Shown here: positions 25,815 to 33,253 of the stretch, in pieces | Numbering within the stretch: position 1 is the first letter of the stretch | How the letters are laid out: each line of letters begins with the position of its first letter | Source of the DNA: JACMQX01 sp040385105 | GTDB lineage: Bacteria > Pseudomonadota > Gammaproteobacteria > Burkholderiales > Burkholderiaceae_C | Direction: 5' to 3' | Length of the DNA stretch: 64,000 nucleotides | Assembly: GCA_040385105.1 (NCBI GenBank) | Contig: JAZKHY010000013.1 | Coordinates: forward strand, 116,523-180,522 | Translations under genes and position numbers: made by a program | Notes under the pieces: model-generated | Told to the model about the DNA's origin: nothing | The model's database searches: none | Seen by the model: only the letters and a program-made list of their open reading frames with translations

Positions 25815-26432
25815 ATGGCCTCCGCCCCTGCCTCAAACCTCGAGCAAGCCGTCCTGGCCCTCGCCAAACAGCAGCCGCTGCTGCGCGCGCGCGACCTGGC
25901 CGCGCATGGCCTGCCAACCGTTGTGCTGAGCCGGCTGGTTGCTGCGGGAAAACTTGAGCGGGTCACGCGTGGTGTGTACAGCCTGCCGGGGCGCGCGCTC
26001 GGCGAGCATCGCTCGCTGGCAGAGGTCGCCCTGCGCGTGCCGCAAGGCGTTGTCTGCCTGCTGTCGGCGTTGCGCGTCCACGGCATCGGCACGCAAGCAC
26101 CGTTTGAAGTGTGGATTGCGATTCCCCACAACTCGCCAACGCCCCGGCTGAGCCAGCCCGCACTGCGCGCCATCCGTATGTCCGGCCCTGCGCTGGCCGA
26201 GGGCATTGAACGCGTGCAGATCGACGGGGTCAGCGTTCCGGTTTTCAACGCCGCAAAGACGGTGGCCGACTGCTTCAAGTACCGCAACAAGATAGGCCTT
26301 GACGTTGCACTGGAGGCGCTGCGCGACGGGTGGGCGCAACGCAAGCTGACGGTGGATACGCTGTGGCACTACGCCACGATTGACCGGGTAGCCAACGTGA
26401 TGCGCCCCTACCTTGAAAGCGTCGCAGCATGA
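25815..26432 (+). CDS. AbiEi-type antitoxin / transcriptional regulator
   Basis: A 205-residue protein of the AbiEi type-IV antitoxin family. The N-terminal winged helix (LLRARDLAAHGLPTVVLSRL, then the wing KLERVTRGVYSLPG) binds DNA. The C-terminal domain has the family sequence VPVFNAAKTVADCFKYRNKIG and ALRDGWAQRKLT. AbiEi both represses its operon and neutralises the AbiEii nucleotidyltransferase. A 17-bp perfect palindrome sits directly upstream. The toxin gene that should follow is reduced to a 28-codon remnant overlapping the stop by 4 nt, so this is an orphan antitoxin. Confidence 0.88.
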   Translation: MASAPASNLEQAVLALAKQQPLLRARDLAAHGLPTVVLSRLVAAGKLERVTRGVYSLPGRALGEHRSLAEVALRVPQGVVCLLSALRVHGIGTQAPFEVWIAIPHNSPTPRLSQPALRAIRMSGPALAEGIERVQIDGVSVPVFNAAKTVADCFKYRNKIGLDVALEALRDGWAQRKLTVDTLWHYATIDRVANVMRPYLESVAA

Positions 26433-26515
26433 GCCGCAACCTCGCAGCCTCGGTCCGGGCGCGCCTGAAGCAGCGGGCTGATGCCTCGGACAAAGAGGCG
26501 GTTAAGGCGCAATAG
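26429..26515 (+). pseudogene. Truncated AbiEii toxin remnant (28 codons)
   Basis: The ATG overlaps the antitoxin stop (ATGA). The reading frame MSRNLAASVRARLKQRAD matches the usual N-terminus of AbiEii-like nucleotidyltransferases (MxRNLAASVRxRL). It then runs into unrelated sequence and ends at TAG 26513-26515, just inside the direct repeats upstream of the Fic-related gene. The nucleotidyltransferase motifs are absent, so no toxin can be made. Confidence 0.7.
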
Positions 26516-26592
26516 TCTTGCGTTGACAAAGCACCTTGGTCGTGTGACCATAAGACAGCTAACTCTTGTAACCGCAAAGCACAATAGTCTTG
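26510..26592. promoter_or_regulatory. Direct repeats upstream of the Fic-related gene
   Basis: CAATAGTCTTG occurs at 26510-26520 and again at 26582-26592, with a partial copy TAACTCTTG at about 26560. The second copy ends 5 bp before the start codon at 26598. The arrangement suggests an operator for a DNA-binding protein, possibly the winged-helix N-terminal part of the gene itself. Confidence 0.45.
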
Positions 26593-26597
26593 TCGCC

Positions 26598-27329
26598 ATG
26601 CCGACTCCCAACGAAAAACTCGCCCACTCCCTGGAAGCGTTGCACGCCCTGGAGCCTGCACGTGCGATTCCGGCTCGGGCGCTCACACGCGTGCATCGCG
26701 AACGGTTGCGGGACGCGGGCTTTCTGTCCGAGGTCGTACGAGGCTGGTACATCCAGACACGGCCCGGCGACGCCGCCGGGGACAGCACGGCATGGTTTGC
26801 CAGCCTGCGGGAGTTCATTTCCGGCTACTGTTCCGAGCGGTTCGGGAGCGACTGGCACATCGGGCCCGAGCAGTCGCTGTTGATGCATTCCGGCGAGCGT
26901 TCGTTTCCCTCGCAGCTGCAGGTCTGGGCATCGGCGGCACAGAACCAGTCGCTGAACCTGCTTCATGGAAGCGCCCTCTTCCTGTACAAGGCCCCTCGCC
27001 TGCTGCCATCCCGGCCGGCTCCGGACGCGGGCGGGTTACGGCTTGTTGAACTGGAGAACGCGGTGGTTGCGGCGGGCCCCGCCTTCTTCATCCAGCAACA
27101 GCTGGCCGCGACCATCGCGCTGCGGAGCCTGCCTGAAGGCAGCAACCTGATCCGCGTCCTGCTGGAGGGCTCGCACTCGGTGGTGGCCGGGCGGCTGGCG
27201 GGCGCGCTTCGCGCGTTGGGCAGGCCTGAGATGGCCGATGAAATCGTGCTGACGATGAAGTCCGCCAGCTACAACGTGGTGGAGGCCAACCCGTTTGAGA
27301 AGCCGGTGAGTGCGAGTGGTACCGTGTGA
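26598..27329 (+). CDS. N-terminal half of a split Fic-family protein (winged-helix, AbiEi-like)
   Basis: This 243-residue ORF corresponds to the N-terminal half of long (~500-residue) Fic proteins. It starts with MPTPNEKLAHSLEALHAL and a winged-helix part (RLRDAGFLSEVVRGWYIQTRP), followed by conserved FGSDWHIGPEQSLLMHSGER and VVAGRLAGALRALGR. It ends after EANPFEKPVSASGTV at a TGA, 3 bp before and in the same frame as a short ORF carrying the Fic motif. The stretch that normally joins the halves, including the inhibitory helix, is missing. It may be a pseudogene half, or it may work as a separate DNA-binding antitoxin-like protein. Confidence 0.7.
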   Translation: MPTPNEKLAHSLEALHALEPARAIPARALTRVHRERLRDAGFLSEVVRGWYIQTRPGDAAGDSTAWFASLREFISGYCSERFGSDWHIGPEQSLLMHSGERSFPSQLQVWASAAQNQSLNLLHGSALFLYKAPRLLPSRPAPDAGGLRLVELENAVVAAGPAFFIQQQLAATIALRSLPEGSNLIRVLLEGSHSVVAGRLAGALRALGRPEMADEIVLTMKSASYNVVEANPFEKPVSASGTV

Positions 27330-27332
27330 CGA

Positions 27333-27824
27333 GTGAATCCGGGAGAGGAGCTTCGCAAGTCACTCGGCACGTGGTACCGCGCCTTGTTCGCACCCAGCGT
27401 GCAGGCGGGCCTTCTCAAACCGCAAGACCTTGCGGGATATCGCAACGAACAGGTCTTCATTCGCGGGGCATCGCATGTCCCGCTCTCAAGGGAGGCCGTG
27501 CGTGAGACCATGCCGGTGCTGTTCGACCTCATCTCTGAAGAGGAGCACCCTGGCGTCAGGGCTGTTCTTGGCCACTTCCTGTTCGTGTACATCCACCCCT
27601 ACATGGACGGCAACGGGCGCCTGGGCAGGTTCATGATGAACGCGCTGCTGGTGACAGGAAGCTACCCCTGGACGGTCGTTCCGGTGGAGCAGCGCACGAC
27701 CTACATGAATGCCCTGGAGCAGGCAAGCACGCATCGCAACATCGTGCCGTTTGCCCGGTTCCTGGGTTCGCTGATTTCCGAACAGGAAAAGCGTCCGCTG
27801 AAGCGGCCGGCAGACGCGGCCTGA
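27333..27824 (+). CDS. Fic domain protein (C-terminal half, lacks inhibitory helix)
   Basis: The Fic core motif is intact: HPYMDGNGRLGRF starting at residue 88. The upstream flap VFIRGASHVP and the family ending YPWTVVPVEQRTTYMNALE are also present. Fic enzymes transfer AMP from ATP to hydroxyl side chains of target proteins. A GTG (27333) is the only convenient start, in the same frame as the preceding ORF after one TGA. Relative to full-length homologues about 100 or more residues before GTWYRALF are lost, among them the (S/T)xxxE(G/N) inhibitory helix. If translated it could be an unrestrained AMPylase, or an inactive relic. Confidence 0.75.
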   Translation: MNPGEELRKSLGTWYRALFAPSVQAGLLKPQDLAGYRNEQVFIRGASHVPLSREAVRETMPVLFDLISEEEHPGVRAVLGHFLFVYIHPYMDGNGRLGRFMMNALLVTGSYPWTVVPVEQRTTYMNALEQASTHRNIVPFARFLGSLISEQEKRPLKRPADAA

Positions 27825-27945
27825 ACGGCCACGCCGCCAAGAACCGGCAGGAGATCCGCATGGCCTTCTGGCGGCAGAACGTAGACCAGATCATCAGCTC
27901 AATCAGGTCGGTTATGGCGACGATTCTCCACCATCAACCCGCGGC

Positions 27946-28986
27946 TCACTGCAGCCCAGACACCCCGCCACAGCACTTCTTGAACTTCTTGCCACTGCCG
28001 CAGGGGCAAGGCTCGTTGCGGCCCACTTTTTTGCCTGTGCGTTGCGCCACTTGTCGTTCGGCCATGCGCTGCCGCAGCGGTAACCAGTAGGCGTGTATCT
28101 GCTGCAGGCTGCTTTCTATCTGCTCGGCAAACACCTGGCGCTGTTCGGGCGTCCGGGTCAAGGCGTCCTGGCCGGGCTCAAAATCTTCAACACCGAGCAG
28201 ACCAATGGGCCTGTACCACTGCCGGGTGGTCGGGTCGTCCAGGAGCGGTTGCCACGCGGCCGCAGTGAGTTTGACGGCCTCGGTGAACCCATAGGCCCAC
28301 ATCTCCGCATCGTCAAATTCGCCCTCGTTGAATTCAGCCGTTCCCCATAGCGGTAGCAACACCGGGGGGCGCCGCTCAAAGCCCCACACGATGCTGTTGT
28401 AGTGGCGCATGACCAGGCTCAGGATGCGGTTGACCTGCTCCATGTCGTCAGCGCGTGGCATCTTGCTGTCACTCCCCTCTCCCCAGACCAGCGGCAACCA
28501 CTTGCTGGGCATCACTGTCTCGGGGCCGATGGCAATGGCGTGAAGGAAGCCGTCGAGCATGTCCAGCGTCATGGATTCATATGAATCGTCGTCGGCCAGA
28601 AACCGATCCAGTTCGTCCAGTTCCTCCTCGGACAGTGGCACGATCATGCGGATGGGGTCAGGTACGCCGCTGGCCGGTTGCTGTTGGGGTGGCTTCACCT
28701 GCGCCAGTTTGCGCATTTGTTCCGGTTCGGCGGCTTTCGCTTCACGCTGGGCCTCTGTCACAAAACTGTGAACGCCTTCGCTTTCGATTTCTTCCAGGGC
28801 GGCTTCCAGTGCTTCGGTGTCGGTGTCAAACGGGTCGTCCCACACGGTAGAGGTGCCAAGGTCGTCCACGACTTCCAGTATCCAGCCGCTGTCCGGGCTG
28901 CGATAGATCTCGATGTGCAGGGTGTGCCCGTCGGCGCTGTAGGTCTGCTCCAGGGGTGAGTGGATGATTTGAATTTCTTCAGCCAT
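27946..28986 (-). CDS. UPF0149/YecA-family protein with SEC-C motif
   Basis: A 346-residue cytosolic protein. The middle part (from about residue 117, LSEEELDELDRFLAD, LDMLDGFLHAIAIGP) is the UPF0149/YecA domain. The C-terminus is a SEC-C zinc-binding motif, GRNEPCPCGSGKKFKKCCG, like that at the end of SecA. The N-terminal ~75 residues (IQIIHSPLEQTYSADGHTL) form an extra small domain and are followed by a Gln/Pro linker. Function is unknown; SEC-C proteins often associate with ribosomes or SecB. Monocistronic. Confidence 0.85.
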   Translation of the reverse strand: MAEEIQIIHSPLEQTYSADGHTLHIEIYRSPDSGWILEVVDDLGTSTVWDDPFDTDTEALEAALEEIESEGVHSFVTEAQREAKAAEPEQMRKLAQVKPPQQQPASGVPDPIRMIVPLSEEELDELDRFLADDDSYESMTLDMLDGFLHAIAIGPETVMPSKWLPLVWGEGSDSKMPRADDMEQVNRILSLVMRHYNSIVWGFERRPPVLLPLWGTAEFNEGEFDDAEMWAYGFTEAVKLTAAAWQPLLDDPTTRQWYRPIGLLGVEDFEPGQDALTRTPEQRQVFAEQIESSLQQIHAYWLPLRQRMAERQVAQRTGKKVGRNEPCPCGSGKKFKKCCGGVSGLQ

Positions 28987-29078
28987 GGCCTATTGTCGCC
29001 GCGCGGGATGTGTGCCTGCCATAGATCGAGCAGTGCCGTCCCACTCGTTCAGGCCCAAGCACGATGAACAGGTGCTGC

Positions 29079-29126
29079 ACTTGTTCGGTTACTCGATCGG
29101 TTACTTGTTCGGCTACTTGTTCGGTC
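29079..29126. repeat. Four 12-bp tandem repeats
   Basis: Units ACTTGTTCGGTT, ACTCGATCGGTT, ACTTGTTCGGCT and ACTTGTTCGGTC follow each other without gaps. They lie between the SEC-C gene and the end of the SRPBCC gene. The last unit runs into a GGTCAACCGACAGG inverted half. Role unknown; possibly replication slippage of a short sequence. Confidence 0.7.
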
Positions 29127-29139
29127 AACCGACAGGCAA

Positions 29140-29631
29140 CTAAACCAGGCTGACGAGAAACTCTTCAAGCTGGTCGAGCGTCTCGGGCATCGCGCCCGCC
29201 GACCCGGTGTCCACCGCTTCGGCCGAGGGATAGAGATCGTGCACGACCAACAAGGTCTTGCCGGCGATTTCCTCGAAGGTCACCGTGGTGATGGTCTTGC
29301 CGCCGTCTCCTTCCTCGTTGGTCCAGACGAGGCGTGAGTGCGGAGTCACTTCAAGGTATGTGCCGAAGAACTCCATCGTCGAGTCTTCGTGGCGAAACAC
29401 CAGGCGGTACTGCCCGCCAACGCGCACATCCATTTCGCAGGAGAGCAGGTCCAGCCCATACGACTTCGGCACCCACCACCGCCTGAACAGGTCGGCCTTG
29501 GTCCAGGCCTCAAACACGAGGCGCGCAGGACCGTTGACGGTGCGTGTGACGACGACTTCGCGTTCGGACTTCCGTTCCACCGTCGTCTGGTTCCTGGTGG
29601 GGGTGGCCTCAGCTTCTCTTTTTTCGTCCAT
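29140..29631 (-). CDS. SRPBCC (AHSA1-type) domain protein
   Basis: A 163-residue START-like/AHSA1 domain protein. Family marks are VTRTVNGPARLVFEAWTK, the WWVPKSYG strand, the YRLVFRHEDSTMEFFGTY sheet and the C-terminal helix MPETLDQLEEFLVSL. It would bind a hydrophobic ligand in its cavity. The start overlaps the end of the ArsR-type regulator gene by 23 nt on the same strand, so they are co-transcribed. ArsR-SRPBCC pairs of this kind are common and usually autoregulated. Ligand unknown. Confidence 0.88.
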   Translation of the reverse strand: MDEKREAEATPTRNQTTVERKSEREVVVTRTVNGPARLVFEAWTKADLFRRWWVPKSYGLDLLSCEMDVRVGGQYRLVFRHEDSTMEFFGTYLEVTPHSRLVWTNEEGDGGKTITTVTFEEIAGKTLLVVHDLYPSAEAVDTGSAGAMPETLDQLEEFLVSLV

Positions 29632-29974
29632 CGACTCTCTCCTTGCGTGTTAATTCCTCGACAACCTTGTCCAGCTCGTCAAAGCGCGCGCTCCACAGCT
29701 GGTGGTACGTCTCGATCCATGCCGCCTCTTCCTGCAGCCTGCAGTCGCCGAGCCTGCAGGTCCGCACGCGCCCGACCTTCTCCGTGGTGACGAGCCCCGC
29801 TTGCTCGAGGATGCCCACATGTTTCTTCATGCCCGTGAGGGTCATGTGGAACCTCTCCGCAAGGGCTGTGATCGACGCGTCCGCGCGCCCGAGTTGCTCC
29901 AGAACGCCGCGCCGGGTGGCGTCTGAGAGCGCGCCGAACGACGCGTTGAAGTGGGTTTCGCTATACTGAGCCAT
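29609..29974 (-). CDS. ArsR-family transcriptional repressor
   Basis: A 121-residue winged-helix repressor. The DNA-binding part reads FGALSDATRRGVLEQLGR, then ITALAERFHMTLTGMKKHVGILEQAGLVTTEKVGR. It lacks the metal-binding CVC motif, so it is of the ligand- or partner-controlled subtype that pairs with SRPBCC proteins. The start MAQYSETHF is chosen at 29974 because a palindrome covers exactly this start codon; the upstream in-frame ATG at 30043 would run through the operator. The divergent MDR oxidoreductase starts 80 bp away and may share control. Confidence 0.88.
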   Translation of the reverse strand: MAQYSETHFNASFGALSDATRRGVLEQLGRADASITALAERFHMTLTGMKKHVGILEQAGLVTTEKVGRVRTCRLGDCRLQEEAAWIETYHQLWSARFDELDKVVEELTRKERVDGRKKRS

Positions 29975-29987
29975 ACGGTTCAGTATA
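29962..29987. promoter_or_regulatory. Palindromic operator over the ArsR start codon
   Basis: A 26-bp inverted repeat with arms TATACTGAGCC and GGTTCAGTATA (one mismatch) and a 4-bp centre spans the start codon at 29974. Such placement, covering the promoter and start, is typical of autorepressing ArsR/SRPBCC operons. It also lies in the promoter region of the divergent oxidoreductase gene. Confidence 0.75.
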
Positions 29988-30054
29988 TAGGCGCAGGCAG
30001 TGGCATGCAAGCCGGGCAGCCTTAACATGAGGGCCATCATCAAAGGAGCCGATC

Positions 30055-31200
30055 ATGAGCATCGACAACAACAAACGCGCGGCGCTGGAACTGCGCTCGC
30101 TCGTCAAGAGCAGCGGCGAGCTGGAGCTGTCACTGGCTGAGGTGGCCGTGCCACGCCCGGCGGCCGGCGAAGTGCTGGTCCGCATCGAGGCGTCACCGCT
30201 GAACCCGTCGGACCTGGGCCTGCTGTTCGGTCCAGCCAGCATGGGCAGCGCCAAGGCATCAGGCAGTCCCGGCCGGCCGGTGGTCACGGCTCGCGTTCCC
30301 GACGCGGCCATGAAGGCCATGGCCAACCGGCTTGACGTCTCCATGCCGGTCGGCAATGAAGGCGCGGGCGTCGTCGTTGAAGCCGGTTCGTCCCCCGCCG
30401 CGCAGGCGCTGCTCGGCAAGACCGTGGCCATGATCGGCGGCGCGATGTATGCGCAGTACCGGTGCATTGCGGCAGACCAATGCCTGCTGCTGCCCGAGGG
30501 CGCGACGCCGGCCGACGGTGCGTCTTCGTTCATCAACCCGCTCACGGCACTGGGCATGGTAGAGACGATGCAGCGCGAAGGCCACAGCGCGCTGGTGCAC
30601 ACCGCTGCGGCCTCCAACCTGGGCCAGATGCTGAACCGCATCTGCATGAAGGACGGCATCGCACTGGTGAACATCGTCCGCAAGCAGGAGCAGGCCGACC
30701 TGCTCAAGGCGATGGGTGCAACCTGGGTGTGCGTCACCAGTTCGCCCAGCTTCCTGCAGGACCTCACCGAGGCCCTGGCCGCCACCGGTGCCACGATCGC
30801 GTTCGACGCCACAGGCGGCGGCAAGCTGGCCGGGCAGATCCTCGGCTGCATGGAGGCGGCGCTCGGCAGAAAGATCAAGGAGTACAACCGCTACGGCTCG
30901 ACCACGCTCAAGCAGGTCTACATCTACGGCGGCCTGGACACCGGGGCCACCGAGTTCAACCGCAACTTCGGCTTCGCCTGGAGCATGGGCGGCTGGCTGC
31001 TGTTCCCGTACCTGCAGAAGATCGGACCGGCGGCATTGCAGGCCCTCAAGCAGCGCGTGGCGGCGGAATTGAAGACCACCTTTGCCAGCCACTACGCGAG
31101 GGAAATCTCGCTGGCGGAGGTGCTCGACCTTGACATGATCGCCCGCTACAGCCAGCGCACGACCGGTGAAAAATACCTGATCAATCCGGGCAGGGGTTGA
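30055..31200 (+). CDS. Zinc-binding-type MDR dehydrogenase/reductase
   Basis: A 381-residue medium-chain dehydrogenase/reductase (quinone oxidoreductase/alcohol dehydrogenase superfamily). The N-terminal GroES-like domain has PAAGEVLVRIEASPLNPSDLG and VGNEGAGVVVEAG. The nucleotide-binding part has INPLTALGMVE and a modified Rossmann loop (HTAAASNLGQML where GAAGGVG is usual). Structural zinc cysteines are not evident. AAAGGAG lies upstream of the ATG. It is divergent from the ArsR-SRPBCC operon, with the operator in between, so a shared ligand response is plausible. Confidence 0.85.
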   Translation: MSIDNNKRAALELRSLVKSSGELELSLAEVAVPRPAAGEVLVRIEASPLNPSDLGLLFGPASMGSAKASGSPGRPVVTARVPDAAMKAMANRLDVSMPVGNEGAGVVVEAGSSPAAQALLGKTVAMIGGAMYAQYRCIAADQCLLLPEGATPADGASSFINPLTALGMVETMQREGHSALVHTAAASNLGQMLNRICMKDGIALVNIVRKQEQADLLKAMGATWVCVTSSPSFLQDLTEALAATGATIAFDATGGGKLAGQILGCMEAALGRKIKEYNRYGSTTLKQVYIYGGLDTGATEFNRNFGFAWSMGGWLLFPYLQKIGPAALQALKQRVAAELKTTFASHYAREISLAEVLDLDMIARYSQRTTGEKYLINPGRG

Positions 31201-31269
31201 GCGATAGCAGCGCGCTCTTCAAGCAGGTTGCCCAAACTTGTCGAAGCATGCGCTCCAGAAGCGGCTGTA

Positions 31270-31773
31270 CTACAGCATCAGCCTTTCAATCTTCTGATTC
31301 GCACCCTTGAGTTTCTTGAACAGCGCCAGCAGCAGCGCCTTGTCCATGCTGACCATGGCATGGGGGTCGGCGCGCAGCGCGTCGATCACGGTCTGGCTGA
31401 ATTCGGCGGCGATGATCTTGTCGTCGGCAATAACGGTTGCTGAGGTGGTGATGGTGCCGTCGGTAAAAAAGATGCCTTCCCCGAAGCAGTCACCGGTTTC
31501 AATGGTGCCGACCAGCTTGCCGTTGCGGAACGCCTCGGCCGCGCCGTACAGGATCACATAGAAGGCCTTCATCTCGTCGTCCTGCGACGTGATGCAGGCA
31601 CCTGCGTCAAACGTCCTGATCTGCGCCATTTCTGAGATGCGCTGCAGCCATTCGTCCGGCACCGGCTGGAAGAACGAGCAGTTGCGCAAGGCGCCGTACC
31701 GGGCTTGCGGGTCTTGCGTCAGCAGCCTGGCATGGCTGGCAAAGTGGTCGTCGATGGTGTCGAATTCGTTCAT
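31270..31773 (-). CDS. Cyclic nucleotide-binding domain protein
   Basis: A 167-residue protein made up of a CRP-like nucleotide-binding beta-roll (FFQPVPDEWLQRISEMAQIRTFDAGACI; KLVGTIETGDCFGEGIFF) with no DNA-binding domain. The usual phosphate-binding arginine pattern GExAL..R is replaced by GEGIFFTDGT, so ligand binding may be altered. It starts 17 bp after the pilU stop, with GGGAGGG as ribosome-binding site, so it is co-transcribed with pilU and may link second-messenger level to pilus retraction. Confidence 0.82.
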   Translation of the reverse strand: MNEFDTIDDHFASHARLLTQDPQARYGALRNCSFFQPVPDEWLQRISEMAQIRTFDAGACITSQDDEMKAFYVILYGAAEAFRNGKLVGTIETGDCFGEGIFFTDGTITTSATVIADDKIIAAEFSQTVIDALRADPHAMVSMDKALLLALFKKLKGANQKIERLML

Positions 31774-31789
31774 GCGCCCTCCCCGGCTT

Positions 31790-33151
31790 TCAGGGCTTGG
31801 CCGGTGGTTCGGGCTTTTCTTCCAGCGACAGCGACAGCTCCATCGCTGGCGGCCTGGCGGCGGGCGCGGGCGCAGCTGGTGGGTTCACCGGTGGGGTCGC
31901 CGGGGCTGCCGCAGCAGCCGGCTTGGCGGGCTCCGGCTTCTTGATGTTGACGACCAGCTGGCCCGGCTTGTTGTCGTCGTCTTCGGGCTCCTTCTCCACC
32001 TGCAGCGAGAGGCCGCCCGTGTCACCGCCTCCACCGCCGGGCAGTTCTTCCTTGATGAAGCGTTTGCTGTTCAGCTTGAGCCGCAACATCAGCTCGCTCT
32101 TGGCGTCCGAATTGACCTGCACTTCCTGCAGCGAAATGTCGCCTTCGTTGTACAGCTCGTACAGGCACTGGTCGAATGTCTTCATGCCCAGCTCGATGGA
32201 CTTCTTCATGATCTCCTTGAGCTGGCCGATTTCTCCCTTGGCGATGGCGTCGCGTGAGGTTGAGGTGCTCAGCAAAATCTCCACGGCTGCGGCGCGCCCG
32301 CCCGACATCTTGCGGACCAGCCGCTGCGAGATGATGGCGCGCATGTTCAGCGCAATGTCGTTGCGCACCTGCTCATGCTTTTCAATCGGGAAGAAATTGA
32401 CGATGCGTTCGATGGCCTGATTGGCGCTGTTGGCATGCAGCGTGGCCATGCACAGGTGGCCGGTCTCGGCAAAGTTCAGCGCGTACTCCATGGTTTCATG
32501 GTCGCGGATTTCGCCGATCAAGATCACGTCGGGCGCCTGGCGCAGCGTGTCCTTGAGCGCGTCAAACCAGCCAACCGTGTCGATGCCGACTTCACGGTGC
32601 GTGACGATGCAGTTGCCGTGCGGGTGCACATACTCCACCGGGTCCTCGATGGTGATGATGTGGCCGTGCGTCTCCCGGTTGCGCACGCCCAGCATCGCTG
32701 CCAGCGTGGTGGACTTGCCGGAGCCGGTGCCGCCCACCAGCAGAATCAGCCCACGCTTTTCCTGCACAACCTGCTTGAGGATGGGCGGCAGGTTCATCTT
32801 GTCGAAATCCGGAATCTCGGTAGTGATGACGCGAATCACCATTCCAGTGCGCTGCTGCTGGGTGAAGATGTTGATGCGGAAGCGGCCGATACCCTCCAGC
32901 GAGATCGCGAAGTTCTGGCCCTTGGTGTCGATGTAGCCCTGCCACTGCTTCTCGGACGCAATCGCCCGCGCCATCTTGCTCGTCTGCTCTGCCGTCAGCG
33001 CCGTCTCGTTCAGCTTGGTGAGCTTGCCGTTGAGCTTGATGGCCGGTGGGAAGCCGGCCGTCAGGAACAGGTCCGACCCCTTGAGCTGGACCATGGCCCC
33101 GAGCATCTTGTGCACGATGGCCTGGATTTGCTGCTTTTCTTGTTGTTCCAC
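31790..33151 (-). CDS. pilU: Type IV pilus retraction-type ATPase PilU
   Basis: A 453-residue PilT/PilU secretion ATPase, a cytoplasmic hexameric motor for pilus retraction. Motifs: Walker A GGTGSGKST, Asp box ITIEDPVEYVH, Walker B APDVILIGEIRD, His box ATLHANSANQAIERI. The core ends near residue 370. About 80 further residues form a Gly run and an Ala/Pro-rich tail (PAAAAAPATPPVNPP, LSLSLEEKPEPP), longer than usual for PilU. No pilT is adjacent upstream. PilU rather than PilT is judged from the N-terminal sequence and C-terminal extension. Confidence 0.88.
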   Translation of the reverse strand: MEQQEKQQIQAIVHKMLGAMVQLKGSDLFLTAGFPPAIKLNGKLTKLNETALTAEQTSKMARAIASEKQWQGYIDTKGQNFAISLEGIGRFRINIFTQQQRTGMVIRVITTEIPDFDKMNLPPILKQVVQEKRGLILLVGGTGSGKSTTLAAMLGVRNRETHGHIITIEDPVEYVHPHGNCIVTHREVGIDTVGWFDALKDTLRQAPDVILIGEIRDHETMEYALNFAETGHLCMATLHANSANQAIERIVNFFPIEKHEQVRNDIALNMRAIISQRLVRKMSGGRAAAVEILLSTSTSRDAIAKGEIGQLKEIMKKSIELGMKTFDQCLYELYNEGDISLQEVQVNSDAKSELMLRLKLNSKRFIKEELPGGGGGDTGGLSLQVEKEPEDDDNKPGQLVVNIKKPEPAKPAAAAAPATPPVNPPAAPAPAARPPAMELSLSLEEKPEPPAKP

Positions 33152-33253
33152 GTTTTCTCCTGAGCGGTCACGGGTAGATGGCGGGTTTGAGCAATTTGCA
33201 AATGTAAGGGAGATCAGGCATTTCCGCTATAAATCGGGGACGGAGGAGCAAGA

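Noticed and set aside
27860..28090. Small frame beginning MAFWRQNVDQIISSIRSV
   Set aside because: The opening residues look protein-like and could be a tail of a lost mobile-island gene, but the rest overlaps the SEC-C gene on the other strand and I could not identify a family.
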